Shown here piece after piece: positions 17,778 through 26,670 of a DNA stretch of 64,000 bases (positions within the stretch are counted from its first letter, which is position 1; every line of letters starts with the position of its first letter). The notes under the pieces are model-generated. The model was given only the letters and a program-made list of their open reading frames with translations, ran no database searches and was not told the DNA's origin. Source of the stretch: JACCTU01 sp963788055 (GTDB taxonomy: Bacteria; Actinomycetota; Thermoleophilia; Gaiellales; Gaiellaceae); assembly GCA_963788055.1 (NCBI GenBank), contig CAWBFA010000005.1, positions 1 to 64,000 on the forward strand. Direction: 5' to 3'. A program made the translations under genes and the position numbers.

Positions 17778-18364
17778 ATGGGGTTGATGAAGGAGCGAAT
17801 GTTGGGCGGCAAGCTGTACCGCGCGGAAGACGACGAGCTGGCTGCCGACGCGGCGCGCGCGATGGAGCTGATGGACCGCTTCAACGCTACGCTGCACGAC
17901 GAGCGCGAGCTCCGCGACCGGCTCCTCCGCGAGCTGCTGGGCGAGGTCGGCGAGGGCGTCGTTGTCAGGCCGCCGTTCCGCTGCGACTACGGCATGTACA
18001 TCTCGATCGGTGCCGAGACCTTCGTCAACTTCGACTGCGTGATGCTCGACGTCGCGCCGATCCGCATCGGCGCCAACTGCCAGCTCGCCACCCGCGTCCA
18101 GCTCCTCACGCCGACGCACCCGGTCGACCCGGAGCCGCGGCGCGCCGGGTGGAGGCGGCCGAGCCGATCACGATCGGCGACAACGTCTGGCTCGGCGGCG
18201 GCGCGATCGTCTGTCCCGGTGTCACGATCGGCGAGAACACGGTTGTCGGAGCGGGCGCTGTCGTCACGCGGAATCTTCCGGCCGGCGTCATCGCTGTGGG
18301 GACGCCCGCGCGCGTGCTCCGGGAGATCGGCGAGCGCGACTCCGTACGCGTCCCGAGCGCCTAG
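17778..18364 (+). CDS. Maltose/galactoside O-acetyltransferase-like hexapeptide protein (one frameshift)
   Basis: Left-handed beta-helix acetyltransferase of about 195 residues. The N-terminal Mac domain (KERMLGGKLYRAEDDEL) and RPPFRCDYGMYISIGAETFVNFDC are typical of maltose O-acetyltransferase (Maa/NodL/LacA group). The helix ends with PITIGDNVWLGGGAIVCPGV, GENTVVGAGAVVTR and GTPARVLREI. His in LLTPTHPVD is the catalytic His. One base is missing near 18150 (GGGTGG where GGGGTGG is needed), splitting the protein before the ITIGDNVW part. The start is uncertain among ATG 17778, 17787 and 17799. The acceptor is probably a sugar, but this is not provable from sequence. Confidence 0.85.
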
Positions 18365-18367
18365 CGA

Positions 18368-19709
18368 TCAGTTAAAGCCGAACGGTGGCGGCAGGACGAC
18401 CACAACCGCGGCGGCCCACAGGGCGAACACGGGAAGGTAGGTCGTCTGCCAGCGCTCGAGCCGATGGAGCCTGCTGCGCCCCGTGAGGAACCGCGCGGAT
18501 AGCCAAGCGGCCCCGGCCAGGTTCACGAGGAGGACGAGGTTGAGCCCGAGCGCTGCCGTTCGGTTCGGGGTGAACCCGAGGTCGCCGATCCGGGCGATCA
18601 TCGAGCCGAGCACCATCACGTCGAGCACGAGGGCGCTCACGACGGCGACCAGCTGGATGCGGTCCATCCAGTTCGGCGACCCCGACGGGTCGCGCGCCGA
18701 CATCCCGTACAGGACGAGCGCGAGGACGACGACCAGCAGCGCGTCGAAGACGCTGACGAGGTCGCGGTCGAACGCGTCGCCGAGGCCCGTCGCGGCGTAG
18801 GTGACGGCGGCGCCGGCCAGCATCACCGCGAACAGCGGCGTGAAGAGCATCGTGAGCACCGGCGCCATGTTCTCCACGACCCGCTGCTTCGACTCGACGA
18901 GCCACGCGGCCACGATCACGGCGCCCGCGGCGCCTGACGGCAGCACCCACTCGAAGACCCGCTCGACGTCGACGCCCGTCGGCTCGAGGATGGCCGACGG
19001 TCAGCCCCATGAGCACGCCGCCGCCGAGCGCGATCAGCACGTAGTAGATGAACCACTCGCCCGTGAAGCGGACGAAGTCCATGCGCCGCTCGTGCGAGCG
19101 GAGCGTCCCGCCCATGTACGGGAAGGCGACGACGAACCACAGCACGACGGGCAGATGGAGCGCGACGAGCATCTCGGTGTTCGAATCCGCTTCCCACGGA
19201 TAGAGGTTGACGACGAGCGCCGCGAGCGCGAACGGCGCCGCCGTCAGCACCCAGCTGCGCGGGTCGAGCTCCCGTCGGCGCGCGAAGTACCCGGCGAGGA
19301 ACGGCAACACGAAGAGACCGAGGTTCCGGAAGAACCAGTTCGGCTCCTCGTCGGGGAAGTCCGCGGCGAGGCGTGCGATCTGAATCGCGACGGCCGCAGC
19401 CAGGCCGAACAGGAACGCCTCGAGCCAGCCGCCGGAGGCGCGCGCCGGCTCGTCGCCACCGCTCAGGACGAGCTGCTTCCAGAGCCGCCCGCTGTGCTCG
19501 CGCGCGAACTCCCGGGACAGGCTGTCGAGGTCGCCCATCCGCTTCACGGCGACGAGGAACGCCTCGTCGTCTGCGAGGCCGGCCTCGTTCAGCTCGGCGA
19601 TCTGGTGCCGGAGGTGATCCTCCAGCTCGTCGACGTCGTGCCCGTTGACGCCCGGGGCGTTGGCGACGTACGCCCGCCACTCCGCGATCTGCGACTCCAC
19701 GCTCTCCAC
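18368..19709 (-). CDS. HAAS-domain multi-pass membrane protein, partner of PadR (one frameshift)
   Basis: Protein of about 446 residues. Residues 1-80 (IAEWRAYVANAPGVNGHDVDELEDHLR...AVKRMGDLDSLSREFAREH) form the HAAS/permease-prefix helical domain that commonly sits in membrane proteins encoded next to PadR regulators. About ten transmembrane helices follow. One extra base near 18995 shifts the frame in the middle; both halves are clearly one protein. The GTG start lies 3 bases after the padR stop, so it is the second gene of the unit, presumably repressed by PadR. Transport or signalling function is unknown. Confidence 0.75.
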
Positions 19710-19712
19710 CGC

Positions 19713-20070
19713 TCAGGCCTCCCCGGCGGCCGTCAGCAGCAGACCCCCCGGCCAGACGTCGTTCAGCGCACGGGTGACAGCAGCCCACTGCCGCTGCTGC
19801 TCCGCGAGTGCTCGCTCGTCCCTCGTCCGTGAGCATGTAGTACTGGCGTCGACGCCCTTCAGGCGGCGTCCGCCACTCCGTCGTCACGTACCCGAGCCGC
19901 CGGAGGCGATGGAGCAGCGGGTAGAGCATCCCGTCGGTCCACTCGAGCTCGCCCCCCGAGAGCTCACGCACCCGCTTGAGGATCGCGTAGCCGTAGCTCT
20001 CCCCCTTCGCCAGGATCGCGAGCACGAGCGGTGTCGCTGAGGCCGCGACGAGGTCCTTGTCGATTCGCAT
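19713..20070 (-). CDS. PadR family transcription regulator (one frameshift)
   Basis: Repressor of about 118 residues. The winged helix is plain: ATPLVLAILAKGESYGYAIL, then GELEWTDGMLYPLLHRLRRLGYV and the wing GRRRQYYMLTDEGR. The C-terminal dimerising helix (LAEQQRQWAAVTRALNDVW) is reached by removing one extra base near 19809. The ATG follows GAGGT at close range. The upstream DNA contains the AT-rich TATGTATAGTAC at about 20080-20095, unusual in this GC-rich region, which may hold the -10 element and an operator for autoregulation. It heads a two-gene unit with the HAAS membrane protein. Confidence 0.85.
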
Positions 20071-20162
20071 ACCTCGAAGTACTATACATAGAGCCACAAG
20101 GTATGGCGGACTCGGTCCTCAGCTCACGGCTTTAAGACGACCTTGCCGTCCTTGGCATACGG

Positions 20163-20686
20163 CTAGTTGACCGCGGCCGTCGTGCGCCGCGGCAGGACCC
20201 AGTTCGGCCGCGGGAAGTGGCACGTGTACCCGTTGGGGTACCGCTCGAGGTAGTCCTGATGCTCGGGCTCGGCCTCCCAGAACGGCCCCGCCGGTGCGAC
20301 CTCGGTCACGACCTTCCCGGGCCAGATGCCCGACGCCTCGACGTCCGCGATCGTGTCCTCCGCGACGTGGCGCTGCTCGTCGTCGGGGTAGTAGATCGCC
20401 GAGCGGTAGCTCATCCCGATGTCGTTGCCCTGACGGTTCACGTCGTCGGGTCGTGGATCTGGAAGAAGAACTCGAGCAGGTCACGGTAGGAGGTCTGCTC
20501 GGGATCGAAGACGATCTCGATCGCCTCCGCGTGCGTGCCGTGGTTGCGGTACGTCGCGTTTGGGACGTCACCGCCGGTGTAACCGACCCTCGTCGACAGA
20601 ACACCGGGCCGCCTTCGGATGAGGTCTTGCATCCCCCAGAAGCATCCTCCGGCGAGGATCGCCTTCTCGCTCGAACTGTTCGCCAT
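20163..20686 (-). CDS. msrA: Peptide methionine sulfoxide reductase A (one frameshift)
   Basis: Reduces the S-epimer of methionine sulfoxide in proteins and free pools. A protein of about 174 residues with the catalytic GCFWGMQ near residues 14-20, GYTGGDVPNATY and HAEAIEIVFDP, followed after a frame change by GNDIGMSYRSAIYY and FWEAEPEHQDYLERYPNGY. One base is missing near 20441 (CGACGTGAAC), producing an early stop after HDPTT. No C-terminal resolving Cys is seen. A normal single-domain MsrA apart from the indel. Confidence 0.9.
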
Positions 20687-20752
20687 ACGCCACCTCCACT
20701 CGAAACGCCGACGGAATCAGAGTACCCGCCACTCGCGTCCGACCGAGACGCG

Positions 20753-21316
20753 CTACCGGACGACGCGGTACTCGAGATGCGTCACGCCGTCGGTCTCGCT
20801 GAGGCCGGTCCGTTCCAGCTCGACTCGCTGCGGGAGCTGGTCGAACAGCCGGCGGCCGCCGCCGAGCAGGACGTCGATCACGTGGATCCTGATCTCGTCC
20901 ACGAGCCCGGCCGCGAGGAATTGCTGGTCGATGTTCGCGCCCATCAGCCCGATCCGCTTCGCGCCGGCGGCCTCCTGAGCCTTCGCGAGGGCACTCTCGA
21001 TCCCGTAGGTGACGAAGGTGAAGACCGGGTCCGAGCTCGCGGGCGGCTCGTGAGTGACCACGAAGCACGGCACGTCGCCCAGTGGCCCCTTGCCGCCCCA
21101 CGCCTCGATCGAGTTGTCATACGAACGGCGGCCCATGATTACGGCGCCGGTGTCCTCGATCAGGTTGCCGAAGACCCGCTCGAACACCCCAGGCTCGTCG
21201 AACGCCCAGTTGTGGAGCCGCATCCCGTCCTCGCCCAGACCCTGTTCCGGATTGTCATTGGGCGCTGCGATGTAGCCGTCCAATGACATGCTCATGTCGA
21301 TAACCACGTTGCCCAT
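20753..21316 (-). CDS. Dihydrofolate reductase-like (RibD C-terminal) protein 1
   Basis: Protein of about 187 residues in the RibD_C/DHFR superfamily: VIDMSMSLDGYIAAPND at the N-terminus, AVIMGRRSYDN for NADPH binding, LMGANIDQQFLAAGLVDEI and LGGGRRLFD near the end. Such stand-alone proteins are NADPH-dependent reductases of unknown substrate, not the folate enzyme. The start ATG at 21316 has AGGAGG close upstream (GTG at 21319 is possible). A second, distant paralogue lies at 22590..23156. Confidence 0.85.
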   Translation of the reverse strand: MGNVVIDMSMSLDGYIAAPNDNPEQGLGEDGMRLHNWAFDEPGVFERVFGNLIEDTGAVIMGRRSYDNSIEAWGGKGPLGDVPCFVVTHEPPASSDPVFTFVTYGIESALAKAQEAAGAKRIGLMGANIDQQFLAAGLVDEIRIHVIDVLLGGGRRLFDQLPQRVELERTGLSETDGVTHLEYRVVR

Positions 21317-21361
21317 CACGCCTCCTCTGTTTGCAGATGAGACCGTCGCACGGTCACAAAT

Positions 21362-22589
21362 TCATCGCAGCTGCGCGGTTGTGCGCCACTGTTGTTCATT
21401 CGCGAGGTGCTGCGCCCAGTCGAGCCGCTCGACGCCGGCGAAGCGGAGGTAGACGCGAAGCGCCTCGTTCATTGCGTCGACGAAGCCGTCGGCGCGCCTC
21501 GGGTCGAAGCCTTCTTCCCACCAGAGCCCGATCACCTCCACGCGGCCGCCGGCGCGGTCGATTCGCGGCTCGATCCGGCCGACGAGCCGATCGCGGAACA
21601 GGATCGGCAGCACGTACCACCCCCACCGCCGCTTGGCCGGCGGGTGGAAGAGCTCCCACACGTAGTCGAACTCGAACAGCGAGCCGAGCAGGCCGCGGTC
21701 CCAGACCAGCGGGTCGAACGGCGGGAGGAACGCGACGGACGCCGGCGGCTCCGGCGGCGCTTCCAGAAGCCCGACCTCTTCGCGGAGCACGAAACGCTTG
21801 CCGCTCACGCCCTCGACGTTGACCGGCAACGAGGTCGCCGCTCTCGACGAGCTCCTCGCGCAGCGCGGTTCGGCCCGGATTGCCGGGGTACCGCGGGTCG
21901 GGCTTCGCGGGGCCGATGCCGCCGAAGATGTCTCCGCCGCCGCCGACGCCGAGCAGGCCGTGTGCGCGGTAGCGCGAGTGGAGCTTGTGGCGCAGCTGCT
22001 CGCGCAGCGGCACGTCTCGCCGAAGCAGCTCTTGCGGCAGCAGCCGCTCGAGCAGGTCGTAGTACCGGCGCTTGCCGTCGCGTCGCGCGAGGCCGAGCAC
22101 GCCCGTGGCCGTGTACGCCTCGAGCAGCGCGCGCACGGTGTTGGTCGGCACCCCGAACCAGTCGGTCGTGCTCCCGCGCTCGCGTTCGAAGTCGAGCGAC
22201 GACAGCGGCCCGTCCGCGCGGATCCGCTCGAGCACCCGCTCGCCCGCCTCGGGGTGCTCCTCGATCACGCTCGGCGGAGTCGGCCGCGCACGTCCGCGGA
22301 ACCAGGGGAACTCGCTCGCGATGACGAAGGAGAGTCCCTTGTTGTACGCCTCGAAGATCTCGCGCCGCTCGTAGAGCTCGTCGCACCAGGCGGGGTCGTA
22401 GTCCGCGACGCGTGCGTGCAGCATGAGATCGTGCGTGCGGCCGGCGACGTCGATCGGGTCGTACTGGATCGATCCGTACCGGCGGAACACCTCGAGCACG
22501 GCGTCGCGGCCACCCTGGAGCGAGCGCGCGGGGGCGAGCAGGTGGCGCGCCACGAGGAAGCGGCGCGCCGCCTCGGCTGAGACCTTCAC
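21362..22589 (-). CDS. YcaQ/AlkZ-like DNA glycosylase, winged-helix family (one frameshift)
   Basis: Protein of about 408 residues of the HTH_42 (DUF1006) family, whose members YcaQ/AlkX and AlkZ unhook interstrand crosslinks and remove bulky alkylated bases. The catalytic Q-hydrophobic-D motif is present as Q42-Y43-D44 in GSIQYDPID, the YcaQ-type variant. Tandem winged helices follow (LLEAYTATGVLGLARRDGKRRYY), then FDPLVWDRGLLGSLFEFDYVWE and the C-terminal beta-barrel. One extra base near 21831 shifts the frame after EELVESGDLV. It starts one base from the stop of the upstream DHFR-like gene, so they form a unit, and the mutagenic polymerase gene dinB lies just beyond. Confidence 0.85.
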
Positions 22590-23156
22590 CTACCTCGCTC
22601 GCTCATAGATCAGAACGATCACGCCGTCCGGCCCGACCGGCTTCACCTCGGTGAGCCGCCAATCCATCTTCTCGCTGGTCTCGCCGAACAGGCGCCGGCC
22701 CGTTCCGAGCATGACCGGGAACACCATCAGGTGGAGCTCGTCGACCAGATCGTGCTCGAACAGTGCTTGCACGAGCCGGAGGCTCCCAGGGGTCTGGACG
22801 ATCCCGTCGGTCTGCTCCTTGAGGTTCGAGACCTCGTCGACGACGTCGCCCCCGAGGACCGTTGTGTTGTTCCACTCCGGATCCTCGAGCGTCGAGGAGA
22901 CGACGTACTTGGGCATCGTGTTGAACTTGTCGGCGAACTCGCCTTCGCGCGTCGGCCACGCGGCGGCGAAGCCCTCGTACGTCACGCGCCCGAGCAGCAG
23001 CGCCTCGGTCTCCAGCGTCTCGTCGAGCTTGAACTGATTCCCGTCGTCGCCGCGGTCGAACGCGAAGCTCCAACCCGGGTACTTGAAATCTTCGCCGCCC
23101 GGCGCTTCCATCACGCCGTCGAGCGACACGAACTCGGTCACGACCAACTTGCCCAT
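22590..23156 (-). CDS. Dihydrofolate reductase-like (RibD C-terminal) protein 2
   Basis: Protein of 188 residues: MGKLVVTEFVSLDGVMEAPGG, ALLLGRVTYEGFAAAWP, KYVVSSTLEDPEWNNTTVL, LVDELHLMVFPVMLGTGRRLF. This is the common YyaP/YwjB-type reductase fold; the substrate is unknown. It ends one base before the start of the YcaQ-like gene, so translation is probably coupled. Confidence 0.9.
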   Translation of the reverse strand: MGKLVVTEFVSLDGVMEAPGGEDFKYPGWSFAFDRGDDGNQFKLDETLETEALLLGRVTYEGFAAAWPTREGEFADKFNTMPKYVVSSTLEDPEWNNTTVLGGDVVDEVSNLKEQTDGIVQTPGSLRLVQALFEHDLVDELHLMVFPVMLGTGRRLFGETSEKMDWRLTEVKPVGPDGVIVLIYERAR

Positions 23157-23215
23157 CGGGTCTCCTTTGTACGGGTTCGGCGTTAAGACCTCCGGAGGGA
23201 GTCAAACTCATCGCG

Positions 23216-24400
23216 TCAGTCCGGGAGCAGCGGAACGGTCAGGCCGTGATCACGCCCGAGCAACACCGCCCGGATGACCGCGTTCGGCCCGAAGCGCTCG
23301 CGGATCTCGTCGAGCGCTTCGTCGAGAGCCACGCCGTCATGGCCTTCGAGCGGGAGCACGAGCTGGAGGACCCCGTCGTCGTCCAGGTTCGCGACCGAGA
23401 TCCCGACGAGCGTGATGCCCTCGCGCTCGATGGTCGGCATCGCCGCTGCCAGGAGCTGGCGTGTCGTCTCGAGGATCGTGCCGGTGTGCGCGGTCGGGCG
23501 CGGAAGCGTGTGCGAGCGCGTCGCACGGGAGAAGTCGTCGAAGCGCAGCCGCAACACGACCGTGCGGCCCATGCGACCCGCGGCTCTCATCCGGCGCGTG
23601 ACGCGCTCGACGAGGCCGATCGCGACGGCGTCGATCTCGGCCGGTGACTTCCGCGAGCGGCCGAGCGCGCTCTGCGAGCCGATCGAGCGGCGCCGCCGGC
23701 GCGGGTTGACCGGACGGGGATCTCGGTTGTGGGCCAGCGCATGCAGGTGGCGTCCCTGTGCGCGGCCGAGAGTCGCCTCGAGCGCCTCCTCCGGGACGCG
23801 GGCGAGCTCGCCGACGGTCCGGATTCCGCGGCTGCGGAGCTTCTCGGCCGTCACGGCGCCGACACCCCAGAGACTTTCGACCGGAAGCGAGTGGAGGAAC
23901 TCGAGCTCGCGGTCAGGCGGGACGAGGAGCAGTCCGTCGGGCTTCGCGACGGCGCTCGCGACCTTCGCGAGGAACTTCGTCCGGGCGACGCCGACCGTGA
24001 TCGGCAAGCCGACGCGCTCGCGCACTGCACGTCGTAGGCGCTCCGCGATCTCGACAGGCTCCCCGGCGATCCGGCGCATGCCGCGCACGTCCAGGAACGC
24101 TTCGTCGATCGACAGCCCCTCGACGAACGGCGAGGTGTCGTCGAAGACCCGGTACGCCGCCTTGCTCGCCTCGGAATAGGCGGCCATCCGAGGCGGAACG
24201 ACGATCGCGTCCGGGCAGAGGCGCCGCGCGCGGCCGAGCGGCATCGGCGTACGGACCCCGAAGGCCTTCGCCTCGTAACTCGCCGCGAGGACGACGCCGG
24301 CACCGACGATCACCGGCCGACCGCGCAGGCTCGGGTCGTCGCGCTGCTCGACCGCCGCGTAGAACGAGTCCAGATCCGCGTGGAGGATCGTCGCCTCCAT
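23216..24400 (-). CDS. dinB: DNA polymerase IV (Y family)
   Basis: Translesion polymerase of about 394 residues. Metal ligands sit in HADLDSFYAAVE (Asp9) and SIDEAF (Asp99, Glu100). The helix-hairpin-helix reads LWGVGAVTAEKLRSRGIRTVGELA and the little-finger domain follows. The protein ends VPLLPD. The ATG at 24400 is chosen because all family homology begins there, because codons upstream of it overlap a perfect SOS box, and because the longer frame to 24448 adds unrelated residues. A LexA box one base upstream of the start implies SOS induction and a very short or absent leader. Confidence 0.93.
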   Translation of the reverse strand: MEATILHADLDSFYAAVEQRDDPSLRGRPVIVGAGVVLAASYEAKAFGVRTPMPLGRARRLCPDAIVVPPRMAAYSEASKAAYRVFDDTSPFVEGLSIDEAFLDVRGMRRIAGEPVEIAERLRRAVRERVGLPITVGVARTKFLAKVASAVAKPDGLLLVPPDRELEFLHSLPVESLWGVGAVTAEKLRSRGIRTVGELARVPEEALEATLGRAQGRHLHALAHNRDPRPVNPRRRRRSIGSQSALGRSRKSPAEIDAVAIGLVERVTRRMRAAGRMGRTVVLRLRFDDFSRATRSHTLPRPTAHTGTILETTRQLLAAAMPTIEREGITLVGISVANLDDDGVLQLVLPLEGHDGVALDEALDEIRERFGPNAVIRAVLLGRDHGLTVPLLPD

Positions 24401-24401
24401 G

Positions 24402-24415
24402 CGAACGTATGTTCG
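24402..24415 (-). promoter_or_regulatory. LexA box (SOS operator) of dinB
   Basis: The sequence CGAACATACGTTCG (minus strand) fits the Gram-positive/actinobacterial LexA consensus CGAAC-N4-GTTCG exactly and is palindromic. It lies one base before the dinB ATG, so bound LexA would cover the transcription start. Confidence 0.85.
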
Positions 24416-24529
24416 CACAACCTCCCGCCGCCACGCAACCACCGTCACGCCTCGCGCGTGTAGCGGCGGTCAGGACGGCGTCCGGAACCGCAGACAGCCG
24501 CGACGCCTCGGCCACAGCGCCGGAGCCTG

Positions 24530-25510
24530 CTAGTTGGCGTTCACTCCCCAGTCGGGGACGTACTCCCGCAGCGTCGGCGTGCGCGTGATGTTCGTGAGCG
24601 CGCTGCCGTCGACGTTGATCGAGTAGATGTCGGTGTTGTTCGTGGCGGGGCTCGCCGGGGCGTGCCAGAAGGCGATCTTGTCGCCGTCGGGCGACCAGCT
24701 CGGGTTCAGGTTGTTGCCGAAGCGATGCGTGACTTTGCGGATCTCGCCACCGGACAAGTTCATAGTGTGGATGTCGCTGAGCGGGCGGCCGGCCGGACAC
24801 TTGCTGCACAAGTTGTTCACGAAGACGATGCTGCCGCCGTCCGGCGACCAGTCTGGCTGCCCGGCCTCGAGAGCGTCAGCGGTCAGCTTCTGCAGGTTGC
24901 CGCCCTCCGCGTCGATCGTGTAGATCGCCGAGGCGCCGCTGCGGTCGCTGGTGAAGGCGATTCCGTCGCCGGAGGGCGAGAACTCAGGCCACGTGTCGGC
25001 CGCCGCGTGATGAGTCAGCTGAACAAGATCGCCGCCGTCCGCATCCATCACGAACAGCTCCAGGTTGCCGGTGCGGGCGCTGACGAACACCAGACGCGTG
25101 CCGTCCGGCGACCAGCGTGGCTGCGTGTCCGGGGCCGGGTGGTCGGTCAAACGCACCTCATTCGCGCCGTCCCAGTCCATGACGTAGACCTCACCGTTGC
25201 CGTCGCGAGTGCTGACGAAGGCGATCTTCGAGGCGTCCGGCGACCAAGCCGCGATGCCGTCCGTGCTGGACGTCTCGGTCAACTGCGCGCGGCTGCTTCC
25301 GTCCGGTCGGATCGTGTACACGTCGGTTTCCAGAGAGCCAGGTGCGCCCGACGTGACAACCGGCCCGGGCGCGTGATCACTCGCAAAAGCGATCCGCCCG
25401 TTGACGCCCGCGACCGTCGCGTGCGTTGGCGACACCACCGAGAGGACGACGATCAAGCACGTGCCGAAACCTCCGACCCGCACACGGAGGCCCAGTCTCT
25501 CCCAGCTCAT
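24530..25510 (-). CDS. Secreted TolB-like/PD40 beta-propeller protein
   Basis: Exported protein of 326 residues. An N-terminal hydrophobic segment (GTCLIVVLSVVS) serves as signal peptide. Six repeats of the WD40-like PD40 kind follow (AAWSPDASKIAFVSTRDGNGEVYVMD, PRWSPDGTRLVFVSARTGNLELFVMD and so on). This is the TolB C-terminal propeller without the TolB N-terminal domain; in Gram-positive bacteria such proteins are common extracellular scaffolds of unknown role. The ATG at 25510 starts the signal peptide; the open frame continues to 26197 but crosses the opposite-strand cupin gene. Confidence 0.8.
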   Translation of the reverse strand: MSWERLGLRVRVGGFGTCLIVVLSVVSPTHATVAGVNGRIAFASDHAPGPVVTSGAPGSLETDVYTIRPDGSSRAQLTETSSTDGIAAWSPDASKIAFVSTRDGNGEVYVMDWDGANEVRLTDHPAPDTQPRWSPDGTRLVFVSARTGNLELFVMDADGGDLVQLTHHAAADTWPEFSPSGDGIAFTSDRSGASAIYTIDAEGGNLQKLTADALEAGQPDWSPDGGSIVFVNNLCSKCPAGRPLSDIHTMNLSGGEIRKVTHRFGNNLNPSWSPDGDKIAFWHAPASPATNNTDIYSINVDGSALTNITRTPTLREYVPDWGVNAN

Positions 25511-25627
25511 CGACAATGAAGTGTCCCACGTTGTGTCAGTGCGCACAACGTGGCACGCCGATCCGTTAGCGAAGGCCGCGAGCTGCCTAACGCTCAGGGG
25601 ACGAGCGAACGTGGCAGGCTCCTCGCG

Positions 25628-26182
25628 ATGGTGCCTGAATCTCGTCTTGAACCGACCGAGCACGGCCTCGTCCCCAAGGGCGACGGCTGGTTCGTCCTCA
25701 ACGCGCGCGAGGCCCGCTGGCTCCACACGCCGGGGCGCTCCGCGATCTGCGAGTTCGAGGGCTATGCGGTGGGCGAGCAGGACTTCCACCAGCTCGGGAT
25801 CAACCTCAGCGTGCTCCAGCCGGGCGAGTCGATGGGGCTGTACCACTGGGAGGCCGACCAGGAGGACTTCCTCGTGCTCGCCGGCGAGGCGCTGCTGATC
25901 GTCGAGGGCGAGGAGCGCCCGCTGCGGCAGTGGGACCTCGTGCACTGCCCTCCGGAGACGAAGCACATCATCGTCGGGGCCGGCGACGCGCCCTGCCTCG
26001 TGCTCGCGGTCGGCGCGCGCGAGCGATCGACCGGTCCGAACTGGGGCGGCTACACCGTGGACGAGACCGCGAAGCGCCACGACGTCTCCGTCGAGCAGGA
26101 CACGACCGACGCGAAGCAGGCGTACGCGCGCTCCACGAGGCGCGAACCGACTGGTTACGTCGAGGGCTGGCTGCCCGAGTAG
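25628..26182 (+). CDS. Cupin-domain protein
   Basis: Single-domain cupin of 184 residues. Cupin motif 1 reads GLYHWEADQEDFLVLAGEALL and motif 2 PPETKHIIVGAGDAPCLVLAVG, with His/Glu residues able to bind a metal. Around it, ARWLHTPGRSAICEFEGY and the C-terminal YTVDETAKRHDVSVEQDTTD are typical of a conserved actinobacterial cupin subfamily without known activity. It is divergent from the PD40 gene, and the start ATG lies 117 bases from that gene's start. Confidence 0.85.
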   Translation: MVPESRLEPTEHGLVPKGDGWFVLNAREARWLHTPGRSAICEFEGYAVGEQDFHQLGINLSVLQPGESMGLYHWEADQEDFLVLAGEALLIVEGEERPLRQWDLVHCPPETKHIIVGAGDAPCLVLAVGARERSTGPNWGGYTVDETAKRHDVSVEQDTTDAKQAYARSTRREPTGYVEGWLPE

Positions 26183-26369
26183 ACCCGCTGGGCTCACGCC
26201 GACCGAGCGACCTCGTGTTCGTGCGCTCCTCGACGTTCGCGTCGAGGTCGCCGGTGCGACGGGAGAGCAAGCTCGAGCGTCCGTAGTAGCTGGCAGCTGC
26301 GATCCGAGTCCCCACCGATGTCCGCTGGCGCTCCGCGAGAGAGGCTCGACCCGTCAAAGGAGGTTCGAC

Positions 26370-26648
26370 GTGACAACCATCTCTCATGAACCCGTCACGG
26401 CGGACAAGAGGCGGCCATCATCGATCGCAGTGCTTTTCATCACCCAGATGTGGGCGGCGCTGACGATCGTCGTGATGTGGCTCGCAGTGCTGTTCGCCGC
26501 GGTCTATGGGCCGGACATCGTCAGCACAGGCGTCGCAGGCGACAGCACGACCGTTCCGTCCGGCGTTGCGGTAGCACTGTTCGCCTTCCTCGCGACCTGG
26601 CCGGTCGCGAAGTACGGCTTCGTCCAAGACGACGACCGACGCCGTTAG
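26370..26648 (+). CDS. Small two-helix membrane protein upstream of the multicopper oxidase
   Basis: Protein of 92 residues with two transmembrane helices (VLFITQMWAALTIVVMWLAVLFAAVYG and VAVALFAFLATWPVAKYGF). The GTG start is backed by AAAGGAGG seven bases upstream. It ends 22 bases before the multicopper oxidase start, so they are probably cotranscribed; it may anchor or assist the exported oxidase. I know no family for it. Confidence 0.7.
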   Translation: MTTISHEPVTADKRRPSSIAVLFITQMWAALTIVVMWLAVLFAAVYGPDIVSTGVAGDSTTVPSGVAVALFAFLATWPVAKYGFVQDDDRRR

Positions 26649-26670
26649 GGAAGCAGAAGGCCCCCAACCC

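Noticed and set aside
24530..26197. Extension of the PD40 protein to 555 codons
   Set aside because: The added N-terminus is the antisense of the cupin gene; the signal peptide begins at 25510.
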